Numbered from the stretch's first letter, positions 49,388 to 58,942 are shown. The stretch is DNA of 64,000 bases from Bacillus haynesii (GCF_001969855.1 NZ_MRBL01000016.1:248001-312000); one strand, 5' to 3'. Notes: generated from the letters alone by a model not told the origin. Made by a program: numbers and translations.

Positions 49388-49457
49388 AGAACAATCAACC
49401 ATTTTTCGTGAAAATATTCAAGAAAAATCTTTTTTGTTATATTCTTATTTTCGGCAG

Positions 49458-49483
49458 AAAAAAACTGCTGTTTAACACAGCAG
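49458..49483 (-). terminator. mecB terminator
   Basis: CTGCTGT and ACAGCAG form a 7-bp stem with a 5-base loop followed by seven T on the minus strand. Confidence 0.88.
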
Positions 49484-49504
49484 AATATCTTTTTTGAATG
49501 CGGG

Positions 49505-50089
49505 CTATTTGAAGTATCTCTGAATGGTCTGAATGGCATTGTTGTCCATGATTTTCTTTCCGTATTCCTGAAGCCTGTAAATCGTTAAAGTCGTCGGATT
49601 TCCATATTCGGCTAAAATCGAAATCACGCCGTCAACCTCATGGGAGTCAAAATCGTCAAGACTTAAGAAATACCTGCCCTCGTAGTGGTAGACTGTCCCG
49701 CCTTGAATACCGATGCGGTCCAAATTTTTGGAAAGTTCAATCAGATGCTCAAACGTTTGAAATTCATATATAATGTCAACACTCTCGCCAAGTTTGACTT
49801 GCATTTCAATATAGTCCTCATCATACTCATTATCGTCTTCATCTGTTTCCTGATTTTTTGTGACAATGATGACCATTCCTTGTGCTTGAAGAGAATACAC
49901 TTCAACAGCAATTGGGCCATTTGCTTCGAACCCGAGCTCTGTATTCGCTTCGTTCATCATGTCTTTAAACAGCTGCTGAACCTTAAATGAGTCTTTCCAA
50001 AGGTCTTCTTTCGTCAGCCCCCGGTCTGTCAGATCGTCAAGTGTCAGAAAGATTTTGATCTTATTATAATTTAGACGCTCAAGCCGCAT
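49505..50089 (-). CDS. mecB: ClpC adaptor protein MecB (MecA paralogue)
   Basis: Adaptor that hands proteins to the ClpC-ClpP protease (YpbH in B. subtilis). MRLERLNYNKIKIFLT at the start is the MecA-family N-terminal substrate-binding domain; an acidic linker (DEDDNEYDEDY) and a C-terminal ClpC-binding domain follow. 194 aa from the ATG at 50087-50089 after GGAGGG. Confidence 0.94.
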   Translation of the reverse strand: MRLERLNYNKIKIFLTLDDLTDRGLTKEDLWKDSFKVQQLFKDMMNEANTELGFEANGPIAVEVYSLQAQGMVIIVTKNQETDEDDNEYDEDYIEMQVKLGESVDIIYEFQTFEHLIELSKNLDRIGIQGGTVYHYEGRYFLSLDDFDSHEVDGVISILAEYGNPTTLTIYRLQEYGKKIMDNNAIQTIQRYFK

Positions 50090-50242
50090 AACGTTCCCTC
50101 CTGCCTCTTCTTGCACACATCATATATCTTATTATATGGAGATGATGAGTCATAGGTTCTTAATTTTGATACCAGTTTACACTGTGTTTAGGCGGAAGAC
50201 AAGCACAATGCCGCCTTTTCGTTTCTTTTCAGTGAAAAAGCA

Positions 50243-51028
50243 TCAGTTTCCTTCCATGCGGGGTCCCGGAACCAGCTTGATCAGATGGGTTTCCGGCCTC
50301 GCTCCCAGCCGCAGAGGAAGCTTCGACGTTCCATAACCGTTGCTGATCAAGTACGGAGCCTTGTAAACGGTACCGGTTCCTCCGATTTCACAGAGCCCGA
50401 ATCTGCCGAAGCGAATCTGTCCTCCGTGGGTATGACCGCTCAATATCAGGTCAATACCGTCCGCCTCCTGTATTTGATGATGAATTTCCGGATTATGTGA
50501 CACGAGGATAGTCGGAAAGCCCGGCTGCACGCCGCCGAGAGCTGCCGGGTAATCATCCAATTCGAGTCTGATGTCATCCACTCCGCAAATATTGACGGCT
50601 TGTCCATGATGATCATGCAAAACCGAAGCATTGCGCAGAGGCGTTACGCCGTATGTCTTGAAAATTTCCTGGAGCCTTTCCTGATCAACTTCGTAATCGT
50701 TATTCCCCCATACAAAATACGTTTTTCCCAAACTTGAAAGCCTTTTGATATTTTCTTCAATTCTCGTATAAGGGACGCCGCCCTCCGCTAAGTCGCCACC
50801 GATGATGACGAGTTGAATCCCGCGTTCTTTCACTTCACGAATAATGTCTTCACTGACTGTCCGCCTATGAATATCTGAAATAAAAAAGACATTCAATTCC
50901 CTATTCAGGCGTCTGAGTGAAAATTCAGCCTTCAACAGCCGGTTTTCACGCGCAATGGCTGACATTTTCCACACTAAAGCAGCAAGACCGATGAAAGCGG
51001 CCGAAGCCAGACTGAGCCAATAGATCAT
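50243..51028 (-). CDS. ypbG: membrane-anchored metallophosphoesterase YpbG
   Basis: A calcineurin-type phosphoesterase with an N-terminal membrane helix (residues 3-25). Motifs in order: FISDIH (DxH), GGDLAEGG (GD), WGNND (GNHD variant with Asn for His), SHNPEI and SGHTHGGQIRFG. YkuE-like; substrate unknown. The second ATG (51026-51028) is spaced 7 bases from GGAG and is preferred, 261 aa. Confidence 0.92.
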   Translation of the reverse strand: MIYWLSLASAAFIGLAALVWKMSAIARENRLLKAEFSLRRLNRELNVFFISDIHRRTVSEDIIREVKERGIQLVIIGGDLAEGGVPYTRIEENIKRLSSLGKTYFVWGNNDYEVDQERLQEIFKTYGVTPLRNASVLHDHHGQAVNICGVDDIRLELDDYPAALGGVQPGFPTILVSHNPEIHHQIQEADGIDLILSGHTHGGQIRFGRFGLCEIGGTGTVYKAPYLISNGYGTSKLPLRLGARPETHLIKLVPGPRMEGN

Positions 51029-51073
51029 GTGCATTCTCCAATCTGTTTTGTTTATGATAAGACGGCTTGATGC

Positions 51074-51110
51074 AAAAAGACGTTTCTTTTAACAAGAAAA
51101 CGTCTTTTTT
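51074..51110 (-). terminator. ypbF terminator
   Basis: AAAAAGACGTTT and AAACGTCTTTTT pair, with a bulge and a CTT/AAG extension, followed by five T on the minus strand. It overlaps the ypbF stop codon at 51109. Confidence 0.85.
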
Positions 51111-51552
51111 ATTTGCTTTCGAAATAAAGATTAATGTCATACTGCTGTTTCATGATCTTAAAAACCGTTTCCCTTGATTTCCACTCTTCAGGCTGGGGCC
51201 ATAGATCCGTGCTTTTCTGAATAATCTCGCATCTCAGCTTATGATATTCCCCTTCTGCTTTTTCTTCCTTCTTTTTAAAATAGTAAGCGGTGCTGTATGC
51301 AAAAGCGGCCGACAAAATCCAAAGAAGATAAACGGAGTCATTCAGCAAGCCGGAAAGGAAGCCGTTTTGCCCGAGCCCTTTTGACGCTGCAAACAAACAA
51401 AACGAAACCGCGCATATCGCCGCCAGCGCCTGCCACCTGAATGTCTGTCTGGCATAGTTTTCGTACTTTTTCTTCCTTTTAATTAAGGCGCGGAGCATTT
51501 GTTTCGTCGGTTCATCCGTAAAACGGTCCAGCTCTTCAAGCTCGCTTCCCAC
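51109..51552 (-). CDS. ypbF: DUF2663 membrane protein YpbF
   Basis: A 147-aa protein with two membrane segments near residues 42-62 and 72-90 between an N-terminal charged helix and a C-terminal soluble part. Matches YpbF (DUF2663), function unknown. The GTG at 51550-51552 gives the B. subtilis length and sits 6-8 bases after AGGTGTG; a GTG three codons upstream is possible. Confidence 0.84.
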   Translation of the reverse strand: MGSELEELDRFTDEPTKQMLRALIKRKKKYENYARQTFRWQALAAICAVSFCLFAASKGLGQNGFLSGLLNDSVYLLWILSAAFAYSTAYYFKKKEEKAEGEYHKLRCEIIQKSTDLWPQPEEWKSRETVFKIMKQQYDINLYFESK

Positions 51553-51619
51553 AGTCCTCACACCTTGTCCTATTTGTTAGTACAATGTATATGTATTCGC
51601 GGGCAAAATCATGCCACTG

Positions 51620-52405
51620 TTAATAAATCGGGATATCCAGGACCTGGCCGGCGTAGACATTGTTGCCTGATAATTGATTGTAATTGCGGATTTTTTCCTC
51701 TCCTGACCGGTTCTTATAATATTTCATCGAAATCCGGAAAAGCGTCTCTTTTTCGCCAACCGTATGCTTCAGCACCTTTTTGGGCTGCGGTGCTTGCTGA
51801 ACTGGCGGTGTTTGAGCTGCGCTTGCCGTATTCTTCTCTTGTTCCGCAGGCTGCTTCGGTGCGGGCTTCTTTGCAGCGACAGGCTGCTCCTCAGCTTTTT
51901 TTGCCTCTTTCGACTGCTCTTTTTCTTTTTGCTTTTGCTCGTCTTTTTTTGACGGTTCATCCTCTTTATTTTCCGGTTGTTTGCTCTCTTTCAGCTTTTC
52001 TTCTTGAAGGGCGGCGGCTGTATGCTGCGAAGCCGCCTTTTGATCTGCCTCTTGTTCACCGTTTTGATTTTCATTCGTCATTCCTGTTTCACTGGACTTG
52101 TTTTCATAAAACACATCATCATACTGATCAGGGTTGGAATCGCCGCCTTGATTCAGCATGTACATGAACACCACGAAGACGATGATCGGAATGAAAACAA
52201 ACAGGACTGCAAGAGACGTGAATAGTGGATTTCTGTCTTTATTCTTTTTTTTGCTGGGCTTCTTTTTTTTATGATAAGTCTGTCTGGAAGGAATCTCATC
52301 ATCAGGTGTCTTCAGTTCAACAGCCGCGGCCGCCTCCCGGCTCGTTTCAGCACGGGCCTTCTCCTGCTCCCTCTTCTTCCTCTCTATTCTTGACATCTCC
52401 GTCAT
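51620..52405 (-). CDS. ypbE: LysM-domain membrane protein YpbE
   Basis: A 261-aa bitopic protein. The N-terminus (about 1-58) is cytosolic and very basic; one membrane helix covers about 60-85; then a long Glu/Lys/Gln-rich linker (about 90-205) spans the wall, and a LysM domain (TVGEKETLFRISMKYYK onward) closes it for peptidoglycan binding. The start follows GGAGGAG. Its first 59 bases lie inside ypbD. Confidence 0.9.
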   Translation of the reverse strand: MTEMSRIERKKREQEKARAETSREAAAAVELKTPDDEIPSRQTYHKKKKPSKKKNKDRNPLFTSLAVLFVFIPIIVFVVFMYMLNQGGDSNPDQYDDVFYENKSSETGMTNENQNGEQEADQKAASQHTAAALQEEKLKESKQPENKEDEPSKKDEQKQKEKEQSKEAKKAEEQPVAAKKPAPKQPAEQEKNTASAAQTPPVQQAPQPKKVLKHTVGEKETLFRISMKYYKNRSGEEKIRNYNQLSGNNVYAGQVLDIPIY

Positions 52406-52991
52406 GTGAACTCCTCCTTACGTGTTGAAAACGAATCTGGCACGCAAATACAACATCGATCAAAAAATGTGCCGTGACAGGAACGAATAAATTCCCTGTC
52501 CATTCAAAGCTCAATCCGAGCAAAAAGCTGATGGACACAACCATTACAAACAGCAGCCATTTTTTCAAATAACGAAAATGCAAAATCGCGAAAATAATGC
52601 TCGCCGCCCAGAGACCGAAATGCGTCTGGATAACGCCCCTGAACAATATTTCCTCTGCAAATGCAATGAAAAGGGTAAGAATCACGATATGAGGATACGA
52701 GCGTTCACGAAAGAGCTTTTCATTTATCCCTTCATCGTCATACATATGCTTCGGAGCCCATTTCATCACCATCAGGTCGGCAATGATCACGAGGGCCGCG
52801 AGCGGCGCCCCGTACTTCAGGATGAAAAAGTCCGATGGATTCCAAAGCGATAGAAAAGCGTCTGTATCATCAAATAAAAAGATGCCCATCAATAATGCGG
52901 TAAAAAGCATCAGCATTTGGGAAAAATAGAGCTGTTTCAGCATTTCCCTGTCTGACAGGCGCCGTATGATTTCTGACTGTTTTTTCAGCAT
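52347..52991 (-). CDS. ypbD: CPBP-family intramembrane metalloprotease YpbD
   Basis: Membrane protein of the CAAX-protease/bacteriocin-processing (Abi) family. Motif 1 EEILFRG, with the catalytic Glu pair, lies near residue 113; HFRYLKKW and the later HFLIDVVFA supply His residues. About five membrane segments. 214 aa against about 189 remembered for B. subtilis; the added C-terminus overlaps ypbE and is acidic. It overlaps recS by 7 bases and lacks a clear ribosome site, which suggests coupling to recS. Confidence 0.9.
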   Translation of the reverse strand: MLKKQSEIIRRLSDREMLKQLYFSQMLMLFTALLMGIFLFDDTDAFLSLWNPSDFFILKYGAPLAALVIIADLMVMKWAPKHMYDDEGINEKLFRERSYPHIVILTLFIAFAEEILFRGVIQTHFGLWAASIIFAILHFRYLKKWLLFVMVVSISFLLGLSFEWTGNLFVPVTAHFLIDVVFACQIRFQHVRRSSHDGDVKNREEEEGAGEGPC

Positions 52992-54478
52992 ACACGATCA
53001 CAGCTGGCGGCAAATATGGTATCCAATTCTTCTTCCCACGCTGTCAATTTGTTCATAGACGGACGGTCTCCTTTGACTTCGTATGCTTCAAGACTTAAAC
53101 CGCAGGATGTACAGCACGTTGCATCCGTTTTCTGCGTTTTATTTTGTTCATTAAAATAAGCGAGCAAGCTTTCCCTGAAACACCCTTCGCTTTCGGTGAT
53201 GGCGGCGAATCCCGCCGCTTTTTTCAATTTAAGCTGCCTGCGGCTGTCCATCTCCCTCTGAATGACTGCCCGGCCATCGCCGCCCAGATGATGCACCTTC
53301 TGATAAAGATGGAGAAAATGGCGGGCTTGCGTTTCCGATAAACCAGCCAGCTGCAGAACTTCCCGCCGGCTGCGTTCATCTTTCACTCCGGCAAGCTTTT
53401 CGTATAAAAAGCCGATATCATTTTGGGAGAGGGCTTCCATTTGAATCAGCTGCTCCTGGATCTCCTCGTCTCCCGGGGCTTTCAGCAAAATGCCGAGGCT
53501 CTGCTTTCCATCCCTGCCGGCACGTCCGATTTCCTGCAGATACGCCTCTATCGTCTGCGGAAGGCTGAAGTGGATCACATATCTGATATCTGGCTTGTCC
53601 ACTCCCATACCGAAGGCGTTTGTACAGCAGACCACATCAAGCTGATTGCGGATGAACTGCTGCTGGATCAGCATCCTGTCGCTTGCCTCCATCCCGCCAT
53701 GATAAAATCCCGTTCTCAAGTTTGTTTCTTTACGGAGCCTGTCAGCCAGTTCTTCAGCCCATTTTCTCGTCGGGCAATAAACAAGACCCGGACCTTGCAG
53801 CTTTTGAACCAGCTCTGTCAGCCGCTCCGTCTTCTCAGCGGTATCCCGCAGCTTTTCAATATGAAGCGCAATGTTCGGACGATCGACTGAATGGATCAAA
53901 TAATTGGCGCCTTTAAGCCCCAGCATATCCGAAATGTCCTTCAATGTCGCTTCGGTTGCCGTCGCTGTAAGCGCCAGAGTGACGGGATGACCGAGGAGAG
54001 CCTTGATGTCTCCAAGCTTCGAATAATCAGGCCTGAAATCATGCCCCCATTGTGAGATGCAGTGAGCTTCATCAACGACAAAAAGACTGACATTGAGCAA
54101 CTGAAGCTTTTTCAGCATTGGGCCGGACTGGAGTGCTTCTGGTGAAATATACAGATACTTGAGGCGGTGAAGCCGATTTAATACGGCATTTTTTTCTTGG
54201 TGTGTCAAAGCGCTGTTCAAGGCGGCAGCTCTCTTCTCTCCGCGCATCTTCAATTGCTGCACCTGGTCTTCCATTAAAGACAAAAGCGGCGAGACGATCA
54301 GGACGGTTCCGTCTTTCAACAGCCCTGGAAGCTGATAGCACAGCGATTTCCCGCCTCCTGTCGGAAGCATCGCCACCGTGTCCCGCCCCTCCAGCACGCT
54401 TTTGATGATCGTTTCCTGACCTTTTTTAAAAGTATGATAACCAAAATACCGGCGGAGCGCCTGATGAAGTTTATCCAT
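52985..54478 (-). CDS. recS: RecQ-family DNA helicase RecS
   Basis: A 3'-5' DNA helicase of the RecQ family, the shorter of the two Bacillus forms (ypbC). Walker A PTGGGKS at 39-45, DEAH at 136-139 within VVDEAHCISQWGHDF, and the Arg-finger motif QEIGRAGRDG. It ends soon after the zinc-binding cysteines (CCTSCG) and has no HRDC domain. 497 aa. Works in replication-fork repair. It overlaps ypbB by 8 bases. Confidence 0.94.
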   Translation of the reverse strand: MDKLHQALRRYFGYHTFKKGQETIIKSVLEGRDTVAMLPTGGGKSLCYQLPGLLKDGTVLIVSPLLSLMEDQVQQLKMRGEKRAAALNSALTHQEKNAVLNRLHRLKYLYISPEALQSGPMLKKLQLLNVSLFVVDEAHCISQWGHDFRPDYSKLGDIKALLGHPVTLALTATATEATLKDISDMLGLKGANYLIHSVDRPNIALHIEKLRDTAEKTERLTELVQKLQGPGLVYCPTRKWAEELADRLRKETNLRTGFYHGGMEASDRMLIQQQFIRNQLDVVCCTNAFGMGVDKPDIRYVIHFSLPQTIEAYLQEIGRAGRDGKQSLGILLKAPGDEEIQEQLIQMEALSQNDIGFLYEKLAGVKDERSRREVLQLAGLSETQARHFLHLYQKVHHLGGDGRAVIQREMDSRRQLKLKKAAGFAAITESEGCFRESLLAYFNEQNKTQKTDATCCTSCGLSLEAYEVKGDRPSMNKLTAWEEELDTIFAASCDRVC

Positions 54479-55529
54479 TCCTGATCACCGTTTTCGACAG
54501 GGCGAGGCGGATTTTAAAATAACTGTATCGGCCGCCGAGTCCCTCTTTAATTTGTCTGATTTTATTGGTTTGGTTCGCTATCGCATAATCGGCAATGATT
54601 TTCTGCTCCTCTTTCGACACGTACTGATCGATGGAAAAAGACGGATCATGAATCGCAATTTCCACAATGTGATCCTCGATCGTCGCCGATTTCAGCTTTC
54701 GAATTTTTGCGATCCGGTCTAATGTATACCCTTCTTTTATAAGAAAGAGCGTTTTTCTCGTCGATTGTGTCAGACCATCCTTCAAAGGTATGTCCTGAAT
54801 GAGCGTTTGAAAAAGCGGACTTTCACCATTTTGGGCGGATTGAATAAAATGATGCAGAACATCCCAAAACAGTGTATATATGTACCACTCATCAAGGTCC
54901 ATTTTTTCGGAAAGCTGTCTAAATGTATAGCCCGCTTTTGCTCCGGACGTCAGGGAGTGAACAAAAATAGCGGCCTGTTCATCATGATTTAAAACAGACA
55001 GCTTCTCTTTCAGCTCTTGGTGAAACTGGGCTGCTGTTTCAGCGGCATTCCGGTTTCTTAAATACTGTTTAACCCAGTTCTGAATCTGATCATCTTTGAC
55101 GATCGGCAAATACACGCGTTCACGGTAAAGCTTGTTGGAGAGCACTTGAATCAAAAGCGACATCCTTGCCCACATCACTTTGGCTGCTGCCTGATAATAA
55201 CCGCCGTGAAAATGGCGGGGCCACGGGTAAAGGGCAAAAAAGCCGGCAAGTTCCGCTTCCCCTTTTTCGGTGACGGTGTAGGCGCCGCTTTCCGCTTTTT
55301 CTTTGACCAAAGACTCCTGCTTCAATTGTTGAACGCTGACTGTCACCTGCTCTCTCGACAGAGCCGAACAAAAGCCGAAGTATTTTGAAACGGCAAATAA
55401 ACCGGCGTCCTGTATCGTCTGTGACGACCGTTTTCCTTTTAATAAATGATAGACGGCGCTTGGAGAACGCTCACCCTTCATGGATGACAGAATGTCAAGC
55501 ACAATGGCGTCAAAAAAATGAACCGGCAT
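54471..55529 (-). CDS. ypbB: helix-turn-helix protein YpbB
   Basis: A 352-aa protein upstream of and coupled to recS. The C-terminal third contains a helix-turn-helix/RQC-like segment (KEGYTLDRIAKIRKLKSATIEDHIVEI), the kind of helicase-linked domain found fused to RecQ elsewhere, so it may bind DNA with RecS. The ATG at 55527-55529 gives the B. subtilis length; AGGTGA precedes it. Confidence 0.9.
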   Translation of the reverse strand: MPVHFFDAIVLDILSSMKGERSPSAVYHLLKGKRSSQTIQDAGLFAVSKYFGFCSALSREQVTVSVQQLKQESLVKEKAESGAYTVTEKGEAELAGFFALYPWPRHFHGGYYQAAAKVMWARMSLLIQVLSNKLYRERVYLPIVKDDQIQNWVKQYLRNRNAAETAAQFHQELKEKLSVLNHDEQAAIFVHSLTSGAKAGYTFRQLSEKMDLDEWYIYTLFWDVLHHFIQSAQNGESPLFQTLIQDIPLKDGLTQSTRKTLFLIKEGYTLDRIAKIRKLKSATIEDHIVEIAIHDPSFSIDQYVSKEEQKIIADYAIANQTNKIRQIKEGLGGRYSYFKIRLALSKTVIRNG

Positions 55530-55677
55530 ATCTTCACCTACAATCTTCCGGCAACATTCGATCATTTCTTCTTTTTATTTTAACAGATTTTGCGGAGAAA
55601 TCGACGTTTAAACTCATATAAAAGGGGTATGTTAGCAGTAGAACCCTTGTGTGATAAGCATTCTCAATATTTTTGAG

Positions 55678-55706
55678 TTGAAATGTAAGATTAACACCAT
55701 TACAAT
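55678..55706 (+). promoter_or_regulatory. fer promoter
   Basis: TTGAAA (55678-55683), 17-base spacer, TACAAT (55701-55706), 87 bases before the fer start. A short CTCAA/TTGAG repeat lies just upstream. Confidence 0.65.
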
Positions 55707-55741
55707 AAGGAATGGGAATAGGTTTCATATCGGATAGATAG

Positions 55742-56041
<300 letters not shown>

Positions 56042-56045
56042 AGCC

Positions 56046-56084
56046 AAAAAAACATCCGGTGCATAAGGTGCCGGATGTTTTTTT
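56046..56084 (+). terminator. fer terminator
   Basis: AAAAAAACATCCGG and CCGGATGTTTTTTT pair over 14 bp with an 11-base loop. T run on the plus strand. Confidence 0.93.
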
Positions 56085-56117
56085 ATCAGATAAGGCACAG
56101 CTTCATCAACAAGCAAA

Positions 56118-56147
56118 AAGAAGCCGGCTAAAGAGATCCGGCTTCTT
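56118..56147 (-). terminator. ribU terminator
   Basis: AAGAAGCCGG and CCGGCTTCTT form a 10-bp stem with a 10-base loop; five T follow on the minus strand. Confidence 0.9.
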
Positions 56148-56196
56148 CTGCAGCTGAAAATATCCGGGCACATGTGCCTGTTATTTTCATGTCTAT

Positions 56197-56775
56197 TTAT
56201 TTGGCCATGCGGACGGTTTCCTTCAGCCGCGGCTTCAGCGAAAGGAAAATCGGCGTGGACACGAGAGCCACGGCGATGCCTTTGATGAAATTAAACGGCA
56301 GGATTCCAGCCAGAACTGTGGTCTTGAGCGCTTCTCCTGATAGCACTGGAGCATTCAAAAACCAAGTGTAGGCAGGCAGAAACAATAGATAATTTAAAAT
56401 GCTCATCGAAACGGCCATCACAACCGTCCCTGCGAAAAGAGCTGTGACAAACCCTTTGGCAGAACTTGATTTTTTAAGCAGTACAGCTGCCGGCAGGATA
56501 AACAATGTTCCGGCAATGAAGTTAGCCGTCTGATCAATCGGCACACCTGAGGCGCTTCCTGCAATAAAGTAATTTAGCACGTTTTTGATCGCTTCAACGG
56601 CAATTCCGGCTCCCGGACCATACAAAATCACAGCGAGCAGTGCCGGGATATCACTGAAATCGATTTTTAAATACGGGAATGCCCCCAAGATCGGAAAGCT
56701 CAGCATCATTAAAATAAATGCGATGCTGCTCAGCATGCTGATTGAGACGAGACGTCTCACCTTGTTGTGTTTCAT
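56197..56775 (-). CDS. ribU: riboflavin ECF transporter S component RibU
   Basis: Membrane substrate-binding unit for riboflavin (ypaA in B. subtilis), working with the shared EcfAA'T module. Six hydrophobic segments; typical segments include LKIDFSDIPALLAVILYGPGAG and ISMLSSIAFILMML. 192 aa from the ATG at 56773-56775. Longer in-frame starts read back into the riboswitch and are rejected. Controlled by the FMN riboswitch upstream. Confidence 0.94.
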   Translation of the reverse strand: MKHNKVRRLVSISMLSSIAFILMMLSFPILGAFPYLKIDFSDIPALLAVILYGPGAGIAVEAIKNVLNYFIAGSASGVPIDQTANFIAGTLFILPAAVLLKKSSSAKGFVTALFAGTVVMAVSMSILNYLLFLPAYTWFLNAPVLSGEALKTTVLAGILPFNFIKGIAVALVSTPIFLSLKPRLKETVRMAK

Positions 56776-56842
56776 TTTGTCACTCTCTCCTTTTCGATCA
56801 CATCTCACGAAAAGAGGAATGGTTCTTTCCCCTGCCCTAAAC

Positions 56843-56870
56843 AAAAAACCCGCTTTATTGAAAAAGCGGG
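56843..56870 (-). terminator. FMN riboswitch expression-platform terminator
   Basis: CCCGCTTT and AAAGCGGG pair with a 6-base loop and are followed by six T on the minus strand, between the aptamer and ribU. FMN binding should favour it. Confidence 0.9.
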
Positions 56871-56930
56871 GCTGTTTTACAGACAGGTCAAATAAACGTT
56901 TGAAAATTTCTTTCAAAACGCACGGAACCT

Positions 56931-57062
56931 CCATCTTCTCCCATCCAGACTATACTGTCGGCTTCGGAATCGCACCGAATCCTGCCCCTAAAGAGGCTCG
57001 CGGGCTTAGAGCGCTTGCTCATCACCGCCGGTAGGGAATTTCACCCTGCCCCGAAGATTGAT
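56931..57062 (-). promoter_or_regulatory. FMN riboswitch (RFN element)
   Basis: The minus strand carries the classic RFN core: GGGGCAGGGTGAAATTCCC, CCGGCGGTGATGAGC, AGCCCGCGAGCC, GGGGCAGGATTCGGTG and GCCGACAGTATAGTC, in order, closed by ATCTTCGG/GATGGGAGAAGAT arms. This is the FMN aptamer known from ribU and rib operons. Confidence 0.97.
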
Positions 57063-57087
57063 CTTATTTATTTTTAATACTGATATT

Positions 57088-57116
57088 ATTATAAATTAAT
57101 TGTGAAAAAATGTACA
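57088..57116 (-). promoter_or_regulatory. ribU promoter
   Basis: Minus strand TGTACA (57111-57116), 17-base spacer, perfect TATAAT (57088-57093), just before the riboswitch. Confidence 0.6.
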
Positions 57117-57247
57117 GATTCAAAGCTTATTGCGCTGTTTTGGGACGTCCGCCAGGATATTTCGGCAAACTCACTTTTTCCACATGCTAAAAACCGCACA
57201 TTCACAGTTATTTCATTTTTAATTTTCGTCTTTCCGCGCGAAACTCA

Positions 57248-57276
57248 TTGACACCCTTTATGGAATATGGTAAATT
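57248..57276 (+). promoter_or_regulatory. serA promoter
   Basis: TTGACA (57248-57253), 17-base spacer, TAAATT (57271-57276), about 40 bases before serA. Confidence 0.7.
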
Positions 57277-57315
57277 ATCAGATATTTATGACGCTTATTT
57301 AGGAGGAAATCTTAC

Positions 57316-58893
57316 ATGTTTCGAGTATTGGTCTCAGATAAAATGTCCAGCGACGGCCTTAAACCATTAATGGAAGCAGATTTTATTGAAATTGTAGAAA
57401 AGAATGTTGCGGAAGCGGAAGACGAGCTTCATACGTTTGACGCTCTCTTGGTGCGGAGCGCCACGAAGGTGACCGAAGAACTGTTTAAAAAGATGACTTC
57501 GTTGAAAATCGTCGCCAGAGCAGGTGTCGGCGTCGACAATATCGATATTGATGAGGCGACAAAACACGGTGTCATCGTCGTAAACGCGCCAAACGGAAAT
57601 ACAATTTCAACTGCTGAACATACTTTTGCAATGTTTTCAGCGTTAATGAGACATATTCCGCAGGCAAACATCTCCGTTAAATCAAGGGAGTGGAATCGTT
57701 CGGCTTACGTCGGTTCAGAGCTTTACGGAAAAACGCTCGGCATCATCGGAATGGGCCGCATTGGAAGCGAAATCGCGAGCCGCGCAAAAGCGTTCGGCAT
57801 GACCGTTCATGTATTTGACCCGTTCCTGACTCAAGAAAGAGCAAGCAAGCTCGGCGTTAATGCGAACAGCTTTGAAGAAGTTCTGGCATGCGCCGACATC
57901 ATTACGGTTCATACCCCACTCACAAAAGAAACGAAGGGACTTTTGAACAAAGAAACCATTGCAAAGACGAAAAAAGGCGTTCGTCTCGTTAACTGCGCAA
58001 GAGGCGGCATCATCGATGAAGCGGCGCTTTTGGAAGCTCTGGAAAGCGGACATGTCGCAGGCGCTGCCCTGGACGTATTTGAAGTCGAGCCTCCGGTCGA
58101 TTCAAAACTGATCGATCATCCGCTTGTGGTCACGACTCCTCACTTAGGCGCTTCAACAAAAGAAGCCCAGCTGAATGTTGCTGCACAAGTTTCCGAAGAA
58201 GTCCTTCAGTATGCACAAGGAAATCCCGTGATGTCCGCGATCAACCTTCCGGCCATGACAAAGGATTCATTCGAAAAAATCCAGCCTTATCATCAGTTTG
58301 CCAATACAATCGGAAACCTTGTGTCCCAGTGCATGAATGAGCCTGTTCAAGATGTGGCCATTCAATATGAAGGCTCTATCGCCAAGCTTGAAACGTCATT
58401 TATTACGAAAAGCCTTTTGGCCGGATTCCTGAAGCCGAGGGTCGCGGCTACCGTTAACGAAGTGAATGCCGGCACCGTTGCGAAAGAGCGCGGCATCAGC
58501 TTCAGCGAAAAAATTTCTTCCAATGAGTCAGGCTATGAAAACTGCATTTCTGTGACTGTCACCGGAGATGTGACGACATTCTCTTTAAGAGCGACGTACA
58601 TTCCGCACTTTGGCGGACGTATCGTTGCCTTAAACGGCTTTGATATCGATTTTTATCCGGCTGGACACCTTGTGTATATTCACCATCAGGATAAACCAGG
58701 GGCTATCGGCCATGTCGGACGAATTTTAGGAGACCATGATATCAACATCGCCACTATGCAGGTGGGCCGAAAAGAAAAAGGCGGAGAAGCGATCATGATG
58801 CTTTCATTTGACCGCCACCTTGAGGACGCCATTTTAGATGAGCTGAAAAACATCCCGGATATCGTGTCTGTTAAAGTCATCGACCTTCCTTAA
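57316..58893 (+). CDS. serA: phosphoglycerate dehydrogenase
   Basis: First step of serine synthesis, oxidising 3-phosphoglycerate with NAD. Motifs: GVDNID, GMGRIGSEIA for NAD at residues 151-160, and HLGASTKEAQ with the catalytic His. After the catalytic domain comes an intervening substrate-binding domain and a C-terminal ACT domain (HHQDKPGAIGHVGRIL), the serine feedback site. 525 aa as in B. subtilis. AGGAGG is 9 bases before the ATG. Confidence 0.97.
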   Translation: MFRVLVSDKMSSDGLKPLMEADFIEIVEKNVAEAEDELHTFDALLVRSATKVTEELFKKMTSLKIVARAGVGVDNIDIDEATKHGVIVVNAPNGNTISTAEHTFAMFSALMRHIPQANISVKSREWNRSAYVGSELYGKTLGIIGMGRIGSEIASRAKAFGMTVHVFDPFLTQERASKLGVNANSFEEVLACADIITVHTPLTKETKGLLNKETIAKTKKGVRLVNCARGGIIDEAALLEALESGHVAGAALDVFEVEPPVDSKLIDHPLVVTTPHLGASTKEAQLNVAAQVSEEVLQYAQGNPVMSAINLPAMTKDSFEKIQPYHQFANTIGNLVSQCMNEPVQDVAIQYEGSIAKLETSFITKSLLAGFLKPRVAATVNEVNAGTVAKERGISFSEKISSNESGYENCISVTVTGDVTTFSLRATYIPHFGGRIVALNGFDIDFYPAGHLVYIHHQDKPGAIGHVGRILGDHDINIATMQVGRKEKGGEAIMMLSFDRHLEDAILDELKNIPDIVSVKVIDLP

Positions 58894-58904
58894 TAAGAAA
58901 CCCC

Positions 58905-58942
58905 AGAACCTGAAAGGAATTCCTTTCGGGTTCCGTTTTTTT
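58905..58942. terminator. serA terminator
   Basis: GAACC and GGTTC enclose a GAAAGG/CCTTTC stem with a 4-base loop; seven T follow on the plus strand. The stop codon of the convergent M23 gene lies at its edge, so it may serve both strands. Confidence 0.88.

Noticed and set aside
50136-50242. AGGCGG/CCGCCT repeat downstream of ypbG
   Set aside because: T-rich only on the plus strand, where there is no gene to end; on the ypbG strand no T run follows.
51499-52167. Plus-strand open frame of 222 codons
   Set aside because: Antisense to ypbE; its Phe/Leu-rich text is the complement of the Glu/Lys/Gln-rich linker.
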